In this document: positions 30,785 to 39,297 of the stretch, in pieces
How positions within the stretch are numbered: position 1 is the stretch's first letter
Layout: each line of letters begins with the position of its first letter
Virus record (IMG/VR): IMGVR_UViG_3300034102_002694
Coordinates: 1-61,727 of that record
Length of the DNA: 61,727 nucleotides
Direction: 5' to 3' (one strand)
From: a virus
The notes under the pieces: model-generated
Databases searched by the model: none
Told to the model about the DNA's origin: nothing
Seen by the model: the letters and a program-made list of their open reading frames with translations, nothing else
Translations under genes and position numbers: made by a program

Positions 30785-31110
30785 GTGGATTTTTTCAATC
30801 CGAAATTGTGAGGGAAACCATCAAAGAGATGGAAGAACTTCAAAACCGTATTATTCAAGATACTTTCAAAGCACCGATTATGAGTCGGGAAGAAAAGAAA
30901 GATCATGTTGAACTCATGAGAACTTTTCTAGAGAAACAGAAGAACTTATACTTCCGACTCTCACTTTCAGATGACCCAGAAGCACTAGAGATGAAAGAAA
31001 GAATCCAAGAAGCTGCAGAGTTTCTTGGATTTAAAGGTAATAATGTTAATGAGTTATTTACCGAAATGGAAAACACTCTCAAAAGACTAGATAAAATCGC
31101 AGATATGTAA
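30781..31110 (+). CDS. DUF1825 protein, copy 2
   Basis: 109 residues, GTG start in a 4-nt overlap with copy 1. MSGFFQSEIVRETIKEMEELQNRI is the classical DUF1825 N-terminus, followed by EEKKDHVELMRTFLEKQKNLYFRLSLSDDPEALEMKERIQEAAEFLG. The cyanobacterial relatives suggest that the gene came from a host. Function unknown; the position between gp59 and gp32 suggests a replication or late-transcription connection, but only by location. Confidence 0.85.
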   Translation: MSGFFQSEIVRETIKEMEELQNRIIQDTFKAPIMSREEKKDHVELMRTFLEKQKNLYFRLSLSDDPEALEMKERIQEAAEFLGFKGNNVNELFTEMENTLKRLDKIADM

Positions 31111-31111
31111 G

Positions 31112-31381
31112 ATGTCCTATCACTACAAGATCACCTCTCAATATTGTTACCACAATGGTGAAATTGTAGATATGTATTTCATCAATGGAATTCCTTTTAC
31201 CTTTGATGATATTCCATTAATTATGCAGGAAGATCCTTATATTCAAATAGAAGCGGAAAATAATGAGTATTATACAACAGAGGATATGTATAGGTGGTCA
31301 AATTATCTGATTGACGAAATGTGTCATCCACTTCTTTTTGAGTTGGCTCTGGAAAATCCAGAAGAAATGCCGAAAGATTGA
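31112..31381 (+). CDS. small acidic hypothetical protein
   Basis: 89 residues with aromatic-rich beta strands at the start (YHYKITSQYCYHNGEIVDMYFINGIPFTFDDIP) and an acidic end. Follows the DUF1825 genes directly and precedes the gp32 promoter. No domain recognised. Confidence 0.65.
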   Translation: MSYHYKITSQYCYHNGEIVDMYFINGIPFTFDDIPLIMQEDPYIQIEAENNEYYTTEDMYRWSNYLIDEMCHPLLFELALENPEEMPKD

Positions 31382-31394
31382 TACAAATTTTGGC

Positions 31395-31423
31395 TTGACA
31401 ACCATTCCTACCCAGTGTAGGAT
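31395..31423 (+). promoter_or_regulatory. early promoter of gene 32
   Basis: TTGACA (31395-31400), 17 nt, TAGGAT (31418-31423). It gives a 5' leader of about 40 nt before gp32. No late element is near, consistent with early expression of the single-strand DNA-binding protein. Confidence 0.8.
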
Positions 31424-31467
31424 AAAGTCGTCCCAAAGGCCAAATACACTCAATACGGAGAATACAA

Positions 31468-32391
31468 ATGTCTTTTGCTGATCTCAAGAAACAGTCCCGT
31501 GCTGGTTCACTGACTGAAAAACTGATCAAACAAGTCGAAAAACTGAATAGTGGAGAATCTGGTGGCGATGACCGCTTCTGGAAACCTGAAGTTGATAAAG
31601 CCGGAAATGGTTATGCGGTAATCCGATTCCTCCCTGCACCCGAAGGATGTGAACTTCCTTGGGCTCAAGTCTGGAGTCATGCATTCCAAGGCCCTGGTGG
31701 GTGGTACATTGAGAACTCTCTGACCACAATGGGACAAAAGGATCCTGTGTCTGAACACAATCGTGTTCTGTGGAACTCTGGATCTGATCGTGATAAAGAA
31801 ATTGCTCGTAAACAGAAACGCAAACTGTCGTACTACGCAAACATTTATGTGGTAAGTGATCCTGCACACCCCGAGAATGAGGGTCGTGTGTTCCTCTACA
31901 AGTTCGGTAAGAAGATCTATGATAAGATTACCGAAGCAATGCAACCTCAATTTGCAGATGAAGAAGCTATCAATCCTTTTGACTTCTGGACTGGTGCTAA
32001 CTTCAAACTGAAGATTCGCAAGGTTGAAGGTTATTGGAACTACGATAAGTCTGAGTTTGACAAGTCCTCTACCCTTATGGATGATGATGACAAACTGGAA
32101 CGTATCTACAAGAACCTGAACGATCTGAATGAGTTTGCTGCTGCATCAAACTTCAAGTCCTATGATGAACTGAAGAAGCGTTTGGATTATGTTCTGGGTG
32201 CAAAAGCGCCTGCACGACAGGATCCTGAGACCATTGAAGAGGATGAACAGTGGGAAGCAGAACGCCGTGGTGAATCCACTCCGAAACGTTCCGCTCCTTC
32301 CTTTGAGATTGCTCGTCCTGCAGTTCAGGAAGAAGATGATGAAGATGCAGATGATGCTCTGAGTTACTTCCAGAAACTCGCCGAGTCCTGA
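31468..32391 (+). CDS. 32: single-stranded DNA-binding protein gp32
   Basis: 307 residues, similar to T4 gp32 (301). The N-terminal basic segment (LKKQSRAGSLTEKLIKQVEKL) is the self-cooperativity domain. The OB-fold core has RFWKPEVDKAGNGYAVIRFLP and YYANIYVVSDP. The long acidic C-terminal tail (EEDDEDADDALSYFQKL) contacts replication proteins. Only one cysteine remains, so the T4 zinc site is missing, as is usual for cyanophages. It has its own early promoter and a strong terminator. Confidence 0.96.
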   Translation: MSFADLKKQSRAGSLTEKLIKQVEKLNSGESGGDDRFWKPEVDKAGNGYAVIRFLPAPEGCELPWAQVWSHAFQGPGGWYIENSLTTMGQKDPVSEHNRVLWNSGSDRDKEIARKQKRKLSYYANIYVVSDPAHPENEGRVFLYKFGKKIYDKITEAMQPQFADEEAINPFDFWTGANFKLKIRKVEGYWNYDKSEFDKSSTLMDDDDKLERIYKNLNDLNEFAAASNFKSYDELKKRLDYVLGAKAPARQDPETIEEDEQWEAERRGESTPKRSAPSFEIARPAVQEEDDEDADDALSYFQKLAES

Positions 32392-32400
32392 TAAACTAAA

Positions 32401-32427
32401 AGGAGGGATATCACCCTCCTTTTTTTT
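32401..32427 (+). terminator. terminator between gp32 and the minus-strand operon
   Basis: Stem AGGAGGG / CCCTCCT with a 6-nt loop and seven T residues on the plus strand. The minus-strand reading has a shorter T run, so it may also stop transcription coming from gp53. Confidence 0.9.
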
Positions 32428-34756
32428 ATATTCTCATGATTTTTTCATTATAAGTGCGTTTAAGTTTATCATTAATATAATTTGGATCATCTTGATTATA
32501 CGTCATAATATTTCTAAGATCGTTAATAACTGCAGGTAAGTATTGTGGTTTTAGAATTATTAGTTTTCTTTTTTCCTCGTTTAATCTGGATTCATATTCA
32601 TAATTTGATATTGGCCTACAAAGTGAAGATCCGGGAATTCTAATTATAGAATTTGTGGTTGGATCAAAGTATTGAAACTCCTCTGTAATCTTTTCTTGCC
32701 ATTCTGTTCCGGTCCATCTCCATGTGGTTTGATTTTGATTATATAAACCACCAACTTCAACGTTTAAAATTTCTTCTGGTAAACTTACGGTAATTGTTGG
32801 CGTTGTAACGTAGTTTGTTCCCCCATCAATAATTTGAATGTTTCCTATACCAGTGTTTATTAATTGGAATGTTATTGTTGCTTTTCTAGATATCGGAGCA
32901 TTTTCAATAGACACGGTTGGAGCTGCAGTATATCCAAATCCAGTATTTGTTATAGTAATACTGGTAACAATTCCACTTGTTAAATTTGCTGTGCCTGTCG
33001 CGGTTACAGCAGGATATGGATTTCCAATAGTTATCGTTGGAGGTACTGTATAACCAACTCCTGAATTTGTAATATTAATATTACTGACAGATCCTCCAGT
33101 AACTTCTGCAACTCCTTTCGCTGTAGAAATCAAAGTATATTCAAATAATTTGTTACTTGGATCACCGCCTACTATAAATTTTTCATTATTAGGTTGTATA
33201 AAAATGTCACATGGTTCTCCGATTCTATCTCCAACATAAAAATCATATGCATAAGTTGCGGTGTTTAATTGCCACGATTGCAAATTAAATTCGTAAATAC
33301 TAGAACTGTCTTGACTTGTTGCAAACAACTTAGTTCCATTGGAATTAAAAGTAAATCCCAGAATGGAGTTATCTCCAGTAGTAGTCGTGATATTTAAACT
33401 ACTTATAGTTGATCCACTTCTTGTAGTAATATCCCAAGGAGTTCCAACAGAATATTCCCTGATTACATCAGGATTGGAAAAATCTAGAATAAAAACCCTA
33501 GTTCCATCAGGTTTAAATCGGATTCCACCAGGAGAAGCTATGGTGATTTGATTTAATTTTGTTGCAGTTGAAAGATTCCATGCAGTGGATAATCCATAAG
33601 ATACTATTTTATAGGATAATCCAACTCCACCAGTCACATACATGATAGTTCCATCTGGTTTAAATTCAACACCAGTCGTATAGTTAAAATCCGCACTTAC
33701 ATCTAGTTCATAAGTTAGTAAAATTGTATCAATACTCCAAACACTACTTAAAGTATATTGTTTAATTTGATTCGCACCAGTAAAACTGGCTGTATATAAG
33801 TAGTTTCCAGCATCATTTAGATAGAAACCCTCGATATTATTGCCTACTGCAATTGGTGATTCTTTATTATAGGATCCAACTATAGTTCTTGGAGATGGTG
33901 AAAATGTTACCGTTGGCGCTGTAAGACCATAACCAATTCCACCAACTAAATTTTTAATCGTTGTAACTTTATCAATATTAATTCCATCACCTAAGTCACA
34001 CTCAGCAGTTGATTGGACTGATTGAACTGGACTTGAGAATGTTACTTGTGGAGAGTTATTATATCCTTGACCCCCGACTATACTTACAATTGAAGATACT
34101 CTAAAATTACCAATCAAACAATTTGCTGAAGCATTACTAGTAATTGGTGGATTGGAAATGTCAATTGTCGGAATTTGCGTGTACCCTAGTCCAGCATTTG
34201 TAATTTGTATGGATTGTATGCTGTTACCAAAACCTACTATCGGAGTTAATACAGCTTGGGTTCCTGGAATATAAATTGGAGGAAATGTTATTCCAGGAGG
34301 TATTTCCTCCACACTCACATATTCTGGACTTTTGTAAAAAGCCTCATCAAGAACTACTCCAGCAGGAAAAACTTCTCTACCGAAAGTATCTCTTGTGGAA
34401 ATAGATTCATAATAACGAATTTCGGAAAAAGCATCTTCAGATCCATATTTTTCCAACATGTAGTTATTAAAATTATCAAGAGTTAATGGCCATTCATCCT
34501 GAACATTAATAATATTATTAGTAGTTAATATAACCCAATCTAATTCCGGATCACCATAAATTTTTTCCGCAATTTCATCTGGTCTTTCATTTTCAGTGAT
34601 TATATAATATTCAAAAGCTGCAGTTATTGTACTTACGTCTTCTCTAAGTTTGGCTCTTTTAAAAATATTTTTGACAATAAGTGTTTCATCATTAGATACT
34701 TCATTTTTTGTTCTATTCAGAACTTGAATATTTGGTAATTCTTTAAAGTACGTCAT
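32426..34756 (-). CDS. 53: baseplate wedge protein gp53 with a large beta-propeller-like insertion
   Basis: 776 residues against about 200 for T4 gp53. The N-terminal domain (about 1-135: ERPDEIAEKIYGDPELDWVILTTNNIINVQDEWPL) and the C-terminal segment (about 690-776: RPISNYEYESRLNEEKRKLIILKPQYL) match gp53. Between them lie GxGYTxxPT-type repeats (about 180-300 and 555-670) surrounding a segment (about 300-555) with repeated blades (VEFKPDGTIMYVTGG..., IRFKPDGTRVFILD..., FTFNSNGTKLFATS...), a beta-propeller pattern. The minus-strand operon is gp4-orf-gp48-gp53 with a late promoter at 37377-37384. The insertion probably projects from the baseplate; that is inference. Confidence 0.85.
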   Translation of the reverse strand: MTYFKELPNIQVLNRTKNEVSNDETLIVKNIFKRAKLREDVSTITAAFEYYIITENERPDEIAEKIYGDPELDWVILTTNNIINVQDEWPLTLDNFNNYMLEKYGSEDAFSEIRYYESISTRDTFGREVFPAGVVLDEAFYKSPEYVSVEEIPPGITFPPIYIPGTQAVLTPIVGFGNSIQSIQITNAGLGYTQIPTIDISNPPITSNASANCLIGNFRVSSIVSIVGGQGYNNSPQVTFSSPVQSVQSTAECDLGDGINIDKVTTIKNLVGGIGYGLTAPTVTFSPSPRTIVGSYNKESPIAVGNNIEGFYLNDAGNYLYTASFTGANQIKQYTLSSVWSIDTILLTYELDVSADFNYTTGVEFKPDGTIMYVTGGVGLSYKIVSYGLSTAWNLSTATKLNQITIASPGGIRFKPDGTRVFILDFSNPDVIREYSVGTPWDITTRSGSTISSLNITTTTGDNSILGFTFNSNGTKLFATSQDSSSIYEFNLQSWQLNTATYAYDFYVGDRIGEPCDIFIQPNNEKFIVGGDPSNKLFEYTLISTAKGVAEVTGGSVSNINITNSGVGYTVPPTITIGNPYPAVTATGTANLTSGIVTSITITNTGFGYTAAPTVSIENAPISRKATITFQLINTGIGNIQIIDGGTNYVTTPTITVSLPEEILNVEVGGLYNQNQTTWRWTGTEWQEKITEEFQYFDPTTNSIIRIPGSSLCRPISNYEYESRLNEEKRKLIILKPQYLPAVINDLRNIMTYNQDDPNYINDKLKRTYNEKIMRI

Positions 34757-34757
34757 T

Positions 34758-36392
34758 TTAGTATCCTACTGAGTTCGAACTTACTGAAGATAAATCACCC
34801 CTATTCATAAGATCCACCTTACCAGTTTTACTATCAACACCAAAAATATTTCCTTCCTGATAATCGGTATCATAAATTGGTTCAAGTTCATCAAACATCA
34901 TTTGCATGGTAGTTGAAACTGGTTGACCTTTTTCATATGCAGCCCACAAACCATCAGGAGTATAATTACAACTAAAACTTTTTAATGCACAAGTTTTAAA
35001 TTTATTTACACCTGCAATTTCATTGGTTTTTCCATTCCTAAACTCTAACTTAAAAACATTTGGACTTCCCAAGAAAAAAGATGATTGTCCAGATTTACCT
35101 GACATTTTTTTAACTGACATCCCTTGTTTAAAAAATCTTATAATTTTTCTAACCATTGCAGCTTCTTCTGCACTTCTTGGGGATAATCTATAACTAAAGG
35201 TAAAACTTCTAAGTGTTGGTGCGTTAAATAATAATTCCAAATTTGAGTTTGGAACAATTCCCGCTCCTCTTGCTAGAATTGATTCTGCTTCAACACCTAT
35301 GCCTTGCATTTTTAATAATCTCGAAACTCCCTCACCTCCTATTAACATCGCTAGTTCTTCACTTACAGCTCCCTGTTTAATTAATTCAAATAGATTTTTA
35401 CCTAGAAGAGCGGATCCAGCACCTTTTTCCATTCCAGCACCAAGGAGACCTCCAATCGCTGCTCCACCTGCTGCAGTCAAAGCCGAAGCCTTAGCATTTC
35501 CCATTGTTTGTGCAGCAACTGCAGCCGCAATATTTCCCATTGAATCTTCACCCCAACTAACATTATTGCTATCCGCAACACTATTAGGCATGGGAAGAAA
35601 TACTGTTCCTATAATTTCAGATAAATTTGATACAGTTTGAATTCCTTTTGATAAAGTTTGAACGGCCTCAGCAGTGCCTCCAAAAATAGAACTAGCTTTA
35701 GATGGTCGATATCTGTATTGAGAAATTGCAAAATGATCTTGAAGACTTGTCATTAAATCTTCAGGATATTTCATTTCTCCACTAAACAGTCCTTTTTCGT
35801 TTTTTACTCCAAAGTTATCACCATTGACCGCAAAGTTTTTATAACTTTCAGCGGGATTCTGTAAGAACCCATACAAGGAACCTACTCCCCCGCCACCACC
35901 TACTCCTCCAGCAGCTGAAGAACTGGTTGATCCTGATCCACCACTACCAGGAATCGATCCTGAACCAGAAGCAACAGTAGCCGCATTAGTTATTCTTGTT
36001 TCACTATTATTTATTGTACTTGACCCACCTAATCCACCTACAGTTCCGGAAACGGCGTTTTCTGGTGTAACAGATGTTTGTCCAGGGGATCCGGTGGTAA
36101 AATTTTCAGCTGCCCATTGCGGTAATTTTGATCCTGACGTAACTCCACCAACTTTTCTATATGCTGACTGAACTGATATGATTGTTTGTGTATGTAACTG
36201 ACTTTTTTCGTTATCATTAAATCCTAATGACGTAGATGATACGTTCCATTGACCATCTTGATAGATTGGTTTTGTTCCTAAAGGAGCGTTTTGTTGAATA
36301 ATTTGAACATACCCAGTAACTGGTTCATATTGAAGATTATATGAAACACCGTTTTTAGTAACTAATGGGGTTTTAACGTTTGTATACGCCAC
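34758..36392 (-). CDS. 48: baseplate tail-tube cap gp48
   Basis: 544 residues, longer than T4 gp48 (364). N-terminal structured part, a Gly/Ser-rich linker (about 100-175), then the core. Conserved core segments are NLELLFNAPTLRSFTFSYRLSPRSAEEA, IRFFKQGMS and ALKSFSCNYTPDGLWAAYEKGQPVSTTMQMMFDELEPIY, which are tail-tube-like. The Gly-rich linker and an alanine/glycine segment (GNIAAAVAAQTMGNAKASALTAAGGAAIGG) are insertions. It sits between gp53 and an unknown protein; it forms the cap that starts tube polymerisation. Confidence 0.87.
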   Translation of the reverse strand: MAYTNVKTPLVTKNGVSYNLQYEPVTGYVQIIQQNAPLGTKPIYQDGQWNVSSTSLGFNDNEKSQLHTQTIISVQSAYRKVGGVTSGSKLPQWAAENFTTGSPGQTSVTPENAVSGTVGGLGGSSTINNSETRITNAATVASGSGSIPGSGGSGSTSSSAAGGVGGGGGVGSLYGFLQNPAESYKNFAVNGDNFGVKNEKGLFSGEMKYPEDLMTSLQDHFAISQYRYRPSKASSIFGGTAEAVQTLSKGIQTVSNLSEIIGTVFLPMPNSVADSNNVSWGEDSMGNIAAAVAAQTMGNAKASALTAAGGAAIGGLLGAGMEKGAGSALLGKNLFELIKQGAVSEELAMLIGGEGVSRLLKMQGIGVEAESILARGAGIVPNSNLELLFNAPTLRSFTFSYRLSPRSAEEAAMVRKIIRFFKQGMSVKKMSGKSGQSSFFLGSPNVFKLEFRNGKTNEIAGVNKFKTCALKSFSCNYTPDGLWAAYEKGQPVSTTMQMMFDELEPIYDTDYQEGNIFGVDSKTGKVDLMNRGDLSSVSSNSVGY

Positions 36393-36917
36393 TTAAGATT
36401 TACTCCAGGCTTTGTGATTAGGGAAAGATTGACCTCTCATATCAACAAATTTTTCAGTGGGTAATAGTGCAACGGAGGGCCAATCTTTTTCTGGAATTCT
36501 TAAAAATCCTCCAGCGACTCCAGAAAAAAAGTAACGATGAATAGTATTACGAGGTATACCTACGGTATCTGACTTATTTATTAGGCTTTTTGCAAGGCCC
36601 TCCCTATATTGTCTTCCCACGTAATGTAGATTTATTCCAATAAAGTAGTTTTGATTATAATTAACCTCAGTAATATACGTGAGTGGTTGTCTATCAAAGA
36701 AACCAAGTTCTCTAGTACTTGCACCATAAATGAAGAAATACATTCTTCCGACTTCTATTCCACCAGTGTCCTGTAAGTTTATATCCGACTCTTGAAGTTC
36801 CCCCAATACCTGCCTAAGTCTGCCTGAATACCAATCTCCACTACGATTTTTCTTTCCGGCTTCTTTTATAATTTGATCACCAATTCCTTTTCCCTTTTCG
36901 TATGGAATGTCTCTCAT
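36393..36917 (-). CDS. conserved cyanophage structural-region protein
   Basis: 174 residues, in the gp4-gp48 gap where cyanophages usually have this protein. MRDIPYEKGKGIGDQIIKEAGKKNRSGDWYSGRLRQVLGEL at the start and GRMYFFIYGASTRELGFFDRQPLTYI in the middle. Predicted alpha/beta; no catalytic motif. Overlaps the gp4 gene by 4 nt. Probably tail or head completion related, by position only. Confidence 0.72.
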   Translation of the reverse strand: MRDIPYEKGKGIGDQIIKEAGKKNRSGDWYSGRLRQVLGELQESDINLQDTGGIEVGRMYFFIYGASTRELGFFDRQPLTYITEVNYNQNYFIGINLHYVGRQYREGLAKSLINKSDTVGIPRNTIHRYFFSGVAGGFLRIPEKDWPSVALLPTEKFVDMRGQSFPNHKAWSKS

Positions 36918-37357
36918 ATCCCCAGATCCTCCTCAGTCATGATTCGGAATTCATAATTACGATCTGCACAAAACTCTTTTGCGGCTTTCCACTTTGCCTG
37001 ATTTTTTACCCAGGTTTGGACTTTGTACGCCCATGCTTTTGTTCTTCTTTTAGGGTTTTGTTCTGGCATTTGCAATTCTTTCTTGGGTTTTATTTCAATC
37101 ACAACTGTTCGTGTATTTCCATTTTTATCTTTATATTTTACAAAGAAGTCCGGAAAGTAACGATGAACTTTGTTATCCAAAGGAGAAAGATAAGGAATCC
37201 AGAATTCCTCAGATTGCCATTGATTCACATTTTCATTTAAGTCACAATATCTCATGAACTTTCTTTCCCACAAAGAACGATAGACAATATTTGTGGGGTC
37301 ACCTTTATACTTTTTGGGGTTTTCTGGTCGGTATTTTCCCTTGTAACTCATATACAT
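36914..37357 (-). CDS. 4: head completion protein gp4
   Basis: 147 residues, similar to T4 gp4 (150). MSYKGKYRPENPKKYKGDPTNIVYRSLWERKFMRYCD, then YFPDFFVKYKDKNGNTRTVVIEIKPKKE, a PD-(D/E)xK-like D...ExK motif, and AWAYKVQTWVKNQAKWKAAKEFC. Gp4-family proteins finish the head and are thought to act at the packaged DNA end. First gene of the minus-strand unit, 19 nt after the TATAAATA element. An ATG two codons in is an alternative start. Confidence 0.9.
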   Translation of the reverse strand: MYMSYKGKYRPENPKKYKGDPTNIVYRSLWERKFMRYCDLNENVNQWQSEEFWIPYLSPLDNKVHRYFPDFFVKYKDKNGNTRTVVIEIKPKKELQMPEQNPKRRTKAWAYKVQTWVKNQAKWKAAKEFCADRNYEFRIMTEEDLGI

Positions 37358-37376
37358 ACTATAGATCCTTAAGTAA

Positions 37377-37384
37377 TATTTATA
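37377..37384 (-). promoter_or_regulatory. late promoter of the gp4-gp53 operon (minus strand)
   Basis: Minus-strand reading TATAAATA, a perfect T4-type late element, 19 nt before the gp4 start. It lies immediately before the plus-strand ATG at 37386, so divergent transcription starts here. Confidence 0.8.
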
Positions 37385-37385
37385 G

Positions 37386-38354
37386 ATGGCTGAACCATTT
37401 AGGCCAGATTTTCCTTCAAATGAGTATAGAATAGATCCAATCTATACAAGGATGACTCTGCCTAGAAATACTAATGATGGTCGTGCGGCTTTACCTGGAG
37501 TTAGTGAATTATTTGGTGAACTATCTGTTACAAGTCAATTTAAAGTTACTTTATTTCTTGGAGATACATATCCAATTACAAACTCAGATTCTGATATTAA
37601 TGCTTGGTTAGTTACCTGCGGAGTTTTGGGATCAAACTTATTCAATGGTAATACTTCGTATTTAAATTCTCTTCGTTATGAATTTATGTGCAATGAAACT
37701 GCTCTTCCAGGAGCATCATTTAGTATGTTCGAAGAAACTGGAAGCAGACAGGGGATTGTGGAAAGATTTCCAAATCGGAGAGATTTTCCAGAAGTCACAA
37801 TGACATTCTATGTTGATGCAGAATATGGTATTATTCGTCTATTTGAAGAATGGATGAATTTTATAAATCCACTTTATAATACAAAAGGTAAATTGAGTTC
37901 TGGAAATCCTAGAGGTGGAGTCGGACAATTTGATTCTGAACAATTCTTTAGATTTAGATATCCAAAAACATATAAGAGAGATTTAGCGATAACCAAATTT
38001 GAGAGAGACATTTATGTAGATCCAAATACCGCAAATGTTGAAAGAACCCCATCAATGTTGACATATAAATTTATCAATTCATTCCCAACTACTTTAACTG
38101 CACTTCCGGTCACTTATGAAGGTAGTACCATTACAAAAACCACTGTAAGTTTCAATTACGATCGTTATGTAATCCTAAATCATTTTGGAACTGGACAAAA
38201 TAATTATGAAAATCCATTTATAACTGATGGTGGAGAAAATATAAGTCTTACTACTCCATCTATTTCTTGGGGTAACGCTCCAGAATACTTTACAAATCCA
38301 ACATTTGGAGTTAACTCTGGAATTGATCTTTCCCCATCCTTTAAACCACTCTAA
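37386..38354 (+). CDS. 54: baseplate tail-tube initiator, gp54-like
   Basis: 322 residues, the length of T4 gp54 (320). It has tail-tube family features: FKVTLFLGDTYPI near the start, FEEWMNFINPLYN, and a C-terminal FPTTLTALPVTYEGSTITKTTVSFNYDRYVILNHF. The alternative is the tail tube protein gp19, but the length and position beside gp48/gp53 favour gp54. It starts the tube on the baseplate. No separate plus-strand promoter is obvious in the tiny gap to gp4. Confidence 0.68.
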   Translation: MAEPFRPDFPSNEYRIDPIYTRMTLPRNTNDGRAALPGVSELFGELSVTSQFKVTLFLGDTYPITNSDSDINAWLVTCGVLGSNLFNGNTSYLNSLRYEFMCNETALPGASFSMFEETGSRQGIVERFPNRRDFPEVTMTFYVDAEYGIIRLFEEWMNFINPLYNTKGKLSSGNPRGGVGQFDSEQFFRFRYPKTYKRDLAITKFERDIYVDPNTANVERTPSMLTYKFINSFPTTLTALPVTYEGSTITKTTVSFNYDRYVILNHFGTGQNNYENPFITDGGENISLTTPSISWGNAPEYFTNPTFGVNSGIDLSPSFKPL

Positions 38355-38357
38355 ATA
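38350..38357 (+). promoter_or_regulatory. late promoter TCTAAATA overlapping a stop codon
   Basis: TCTAAATA contains the TAA of the gp54-like gene and lies 23 nt before the gp26 start. Confidence 0.65.
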
Positions 38358-38380
38358 AATTTAATTGATTACATAATTAT

Positions 38381-39109
38381 ATGCCATTACCTAAGATTGC
38401 TACACCAACTTATGAGCTTAAATTACCTTCCACAGGAAAACCTATAAAATATAGACCATTCCTAGTGAAAGAAGAAAAGGTTCTGATTTTAGCTTTAGAA
38501 AGTCAAGATATTAAACAAATTACCCTGGCTATTAAATCAGTCCTAAAAGATTGTATTCTGACGAAAGGAATTAAAGTAGAAGACCTACCATCTTTCGATA
38601 TTGAATATATTTTCTTGAATGTTCGAGGAAAGTCGGTAGGAGAATCTATAGATTTGGTCGTAACTTGTTCAGATGACGGAACAACTGAAGTTCCTGTTAA
38701 AGTTTTTGTAGATCAAGTTCAAGTCCAAAAAGATGATGAACACTCTACAGAAATAAAAATTGATAATGAAATCATGATTAAAATGAAGTATCCTTCACTA
38801 GATCAATTCATTAAAAACAATTTTGATTTCACAACTCAAGAATCTGTATCAACGATTGAAAAATCATTTGATATCATCTCTTCTTGCATTGAATCTATTT
38901 TTACTGCAGAAGAAGCTTGGGCTTCTGCAGATGTGACTAAAAAAGAGTTAATCGAGTTCATTGAAAGTATGAACGCAGATCAATTCAAAAAAATTGAAAA
39001 GTTCTTTGAGACAATGCCTAGACTGTCTCATACATTCACCGTCGTAAATCCAAATACCAAAGTAGAGAATACTGTAACTCTGGAGGGACTAACAAGTTTT
39101 TTCGGTTAA
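38381..39109 (+). CDS. 26: baseplate hub protein gp26
   Basis: 242 residues (T4 gp26: 208). LPKIATPTYELKLPSTGKPIKYRPFLVKEEKVLILALES at the start is typical of cyanophage gp26, and the C-terminal half is helical with FFETMPRLSHTFTVVNPNTKVENTVTLEGLTSFF at the end. It is a baseplate hub or hub-assembly component. Followed 2 nt later by a small gene. Confidence 0.82.
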   Translation: MPLPKIATPTYELKLPSTGKPIKYRPFLVKEEKVLILALESQDIKQITLAIKSVLKDCILTKGIKVEDLPSFDIEYIFLNVRGKSVGESIDLVVTCSDDGTTEVPVKVFVDQVQVQKDDEHSTEIKIDNEIMIKMKYPSLDQFIKNNFDFTTQESVSTIEKSFDIISSCIESIFTAEEAWASADVTKKELIEFIESMNADQFKKIEKFFETMPRLSHTFTVVNPNTKVENTVTLEGLTSFFG

Positions 39110-39111
39110 TT

Positions 39112-39297
39112 ATGGCTCATATTGATCTTGAGTCATATTTTCGCATCAACTTCGCTCTCATGCAGTTCCATAAATACTCTTTGACAGAGATTGAAAACAT
39201 GATGCCTTGGGAAAGAGATATCTATCTCACCCTGTTGAAAATGCACATTGAAGAAGAAAACTTAAAGGCACAACAGGCAGCAAACCGTGGCAGTTAG
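39112..39297 (+). CDS. small baseplate-region protein, possibly hub assembly (gp51-like)
   Basis: 61 residues, helical: YFRINFALMQFHKYSLTEIENMMPWERDIYLTLLKMHIEEENLK. In T4-like phages a short helical protein follows gp26 in this way, and gp51 (hub assembly) or a chaperone-like frame-shift partner of a hub gene is possible. I cannot decide. It overlaps the next gene, which starts with GTG, by 11 nt. A CATAAATA string inside (39169) may be an internal late promoter. Confidence 0.65.
   Translation: MAHIDLESYFRINFALMQFHKYSLTEIENMMPWERDIYLTLLKMHIEEENLKAQQAANRGS

Noticed and set aside
36000-36580. TATTTATT strings (minus-strand AATAAATA) inside gp48 and the following gene
   Set aside because: They are inside coding sequence with no gene start at the usual 20-35 nt distance; expected by chance in AT-rich DNA.
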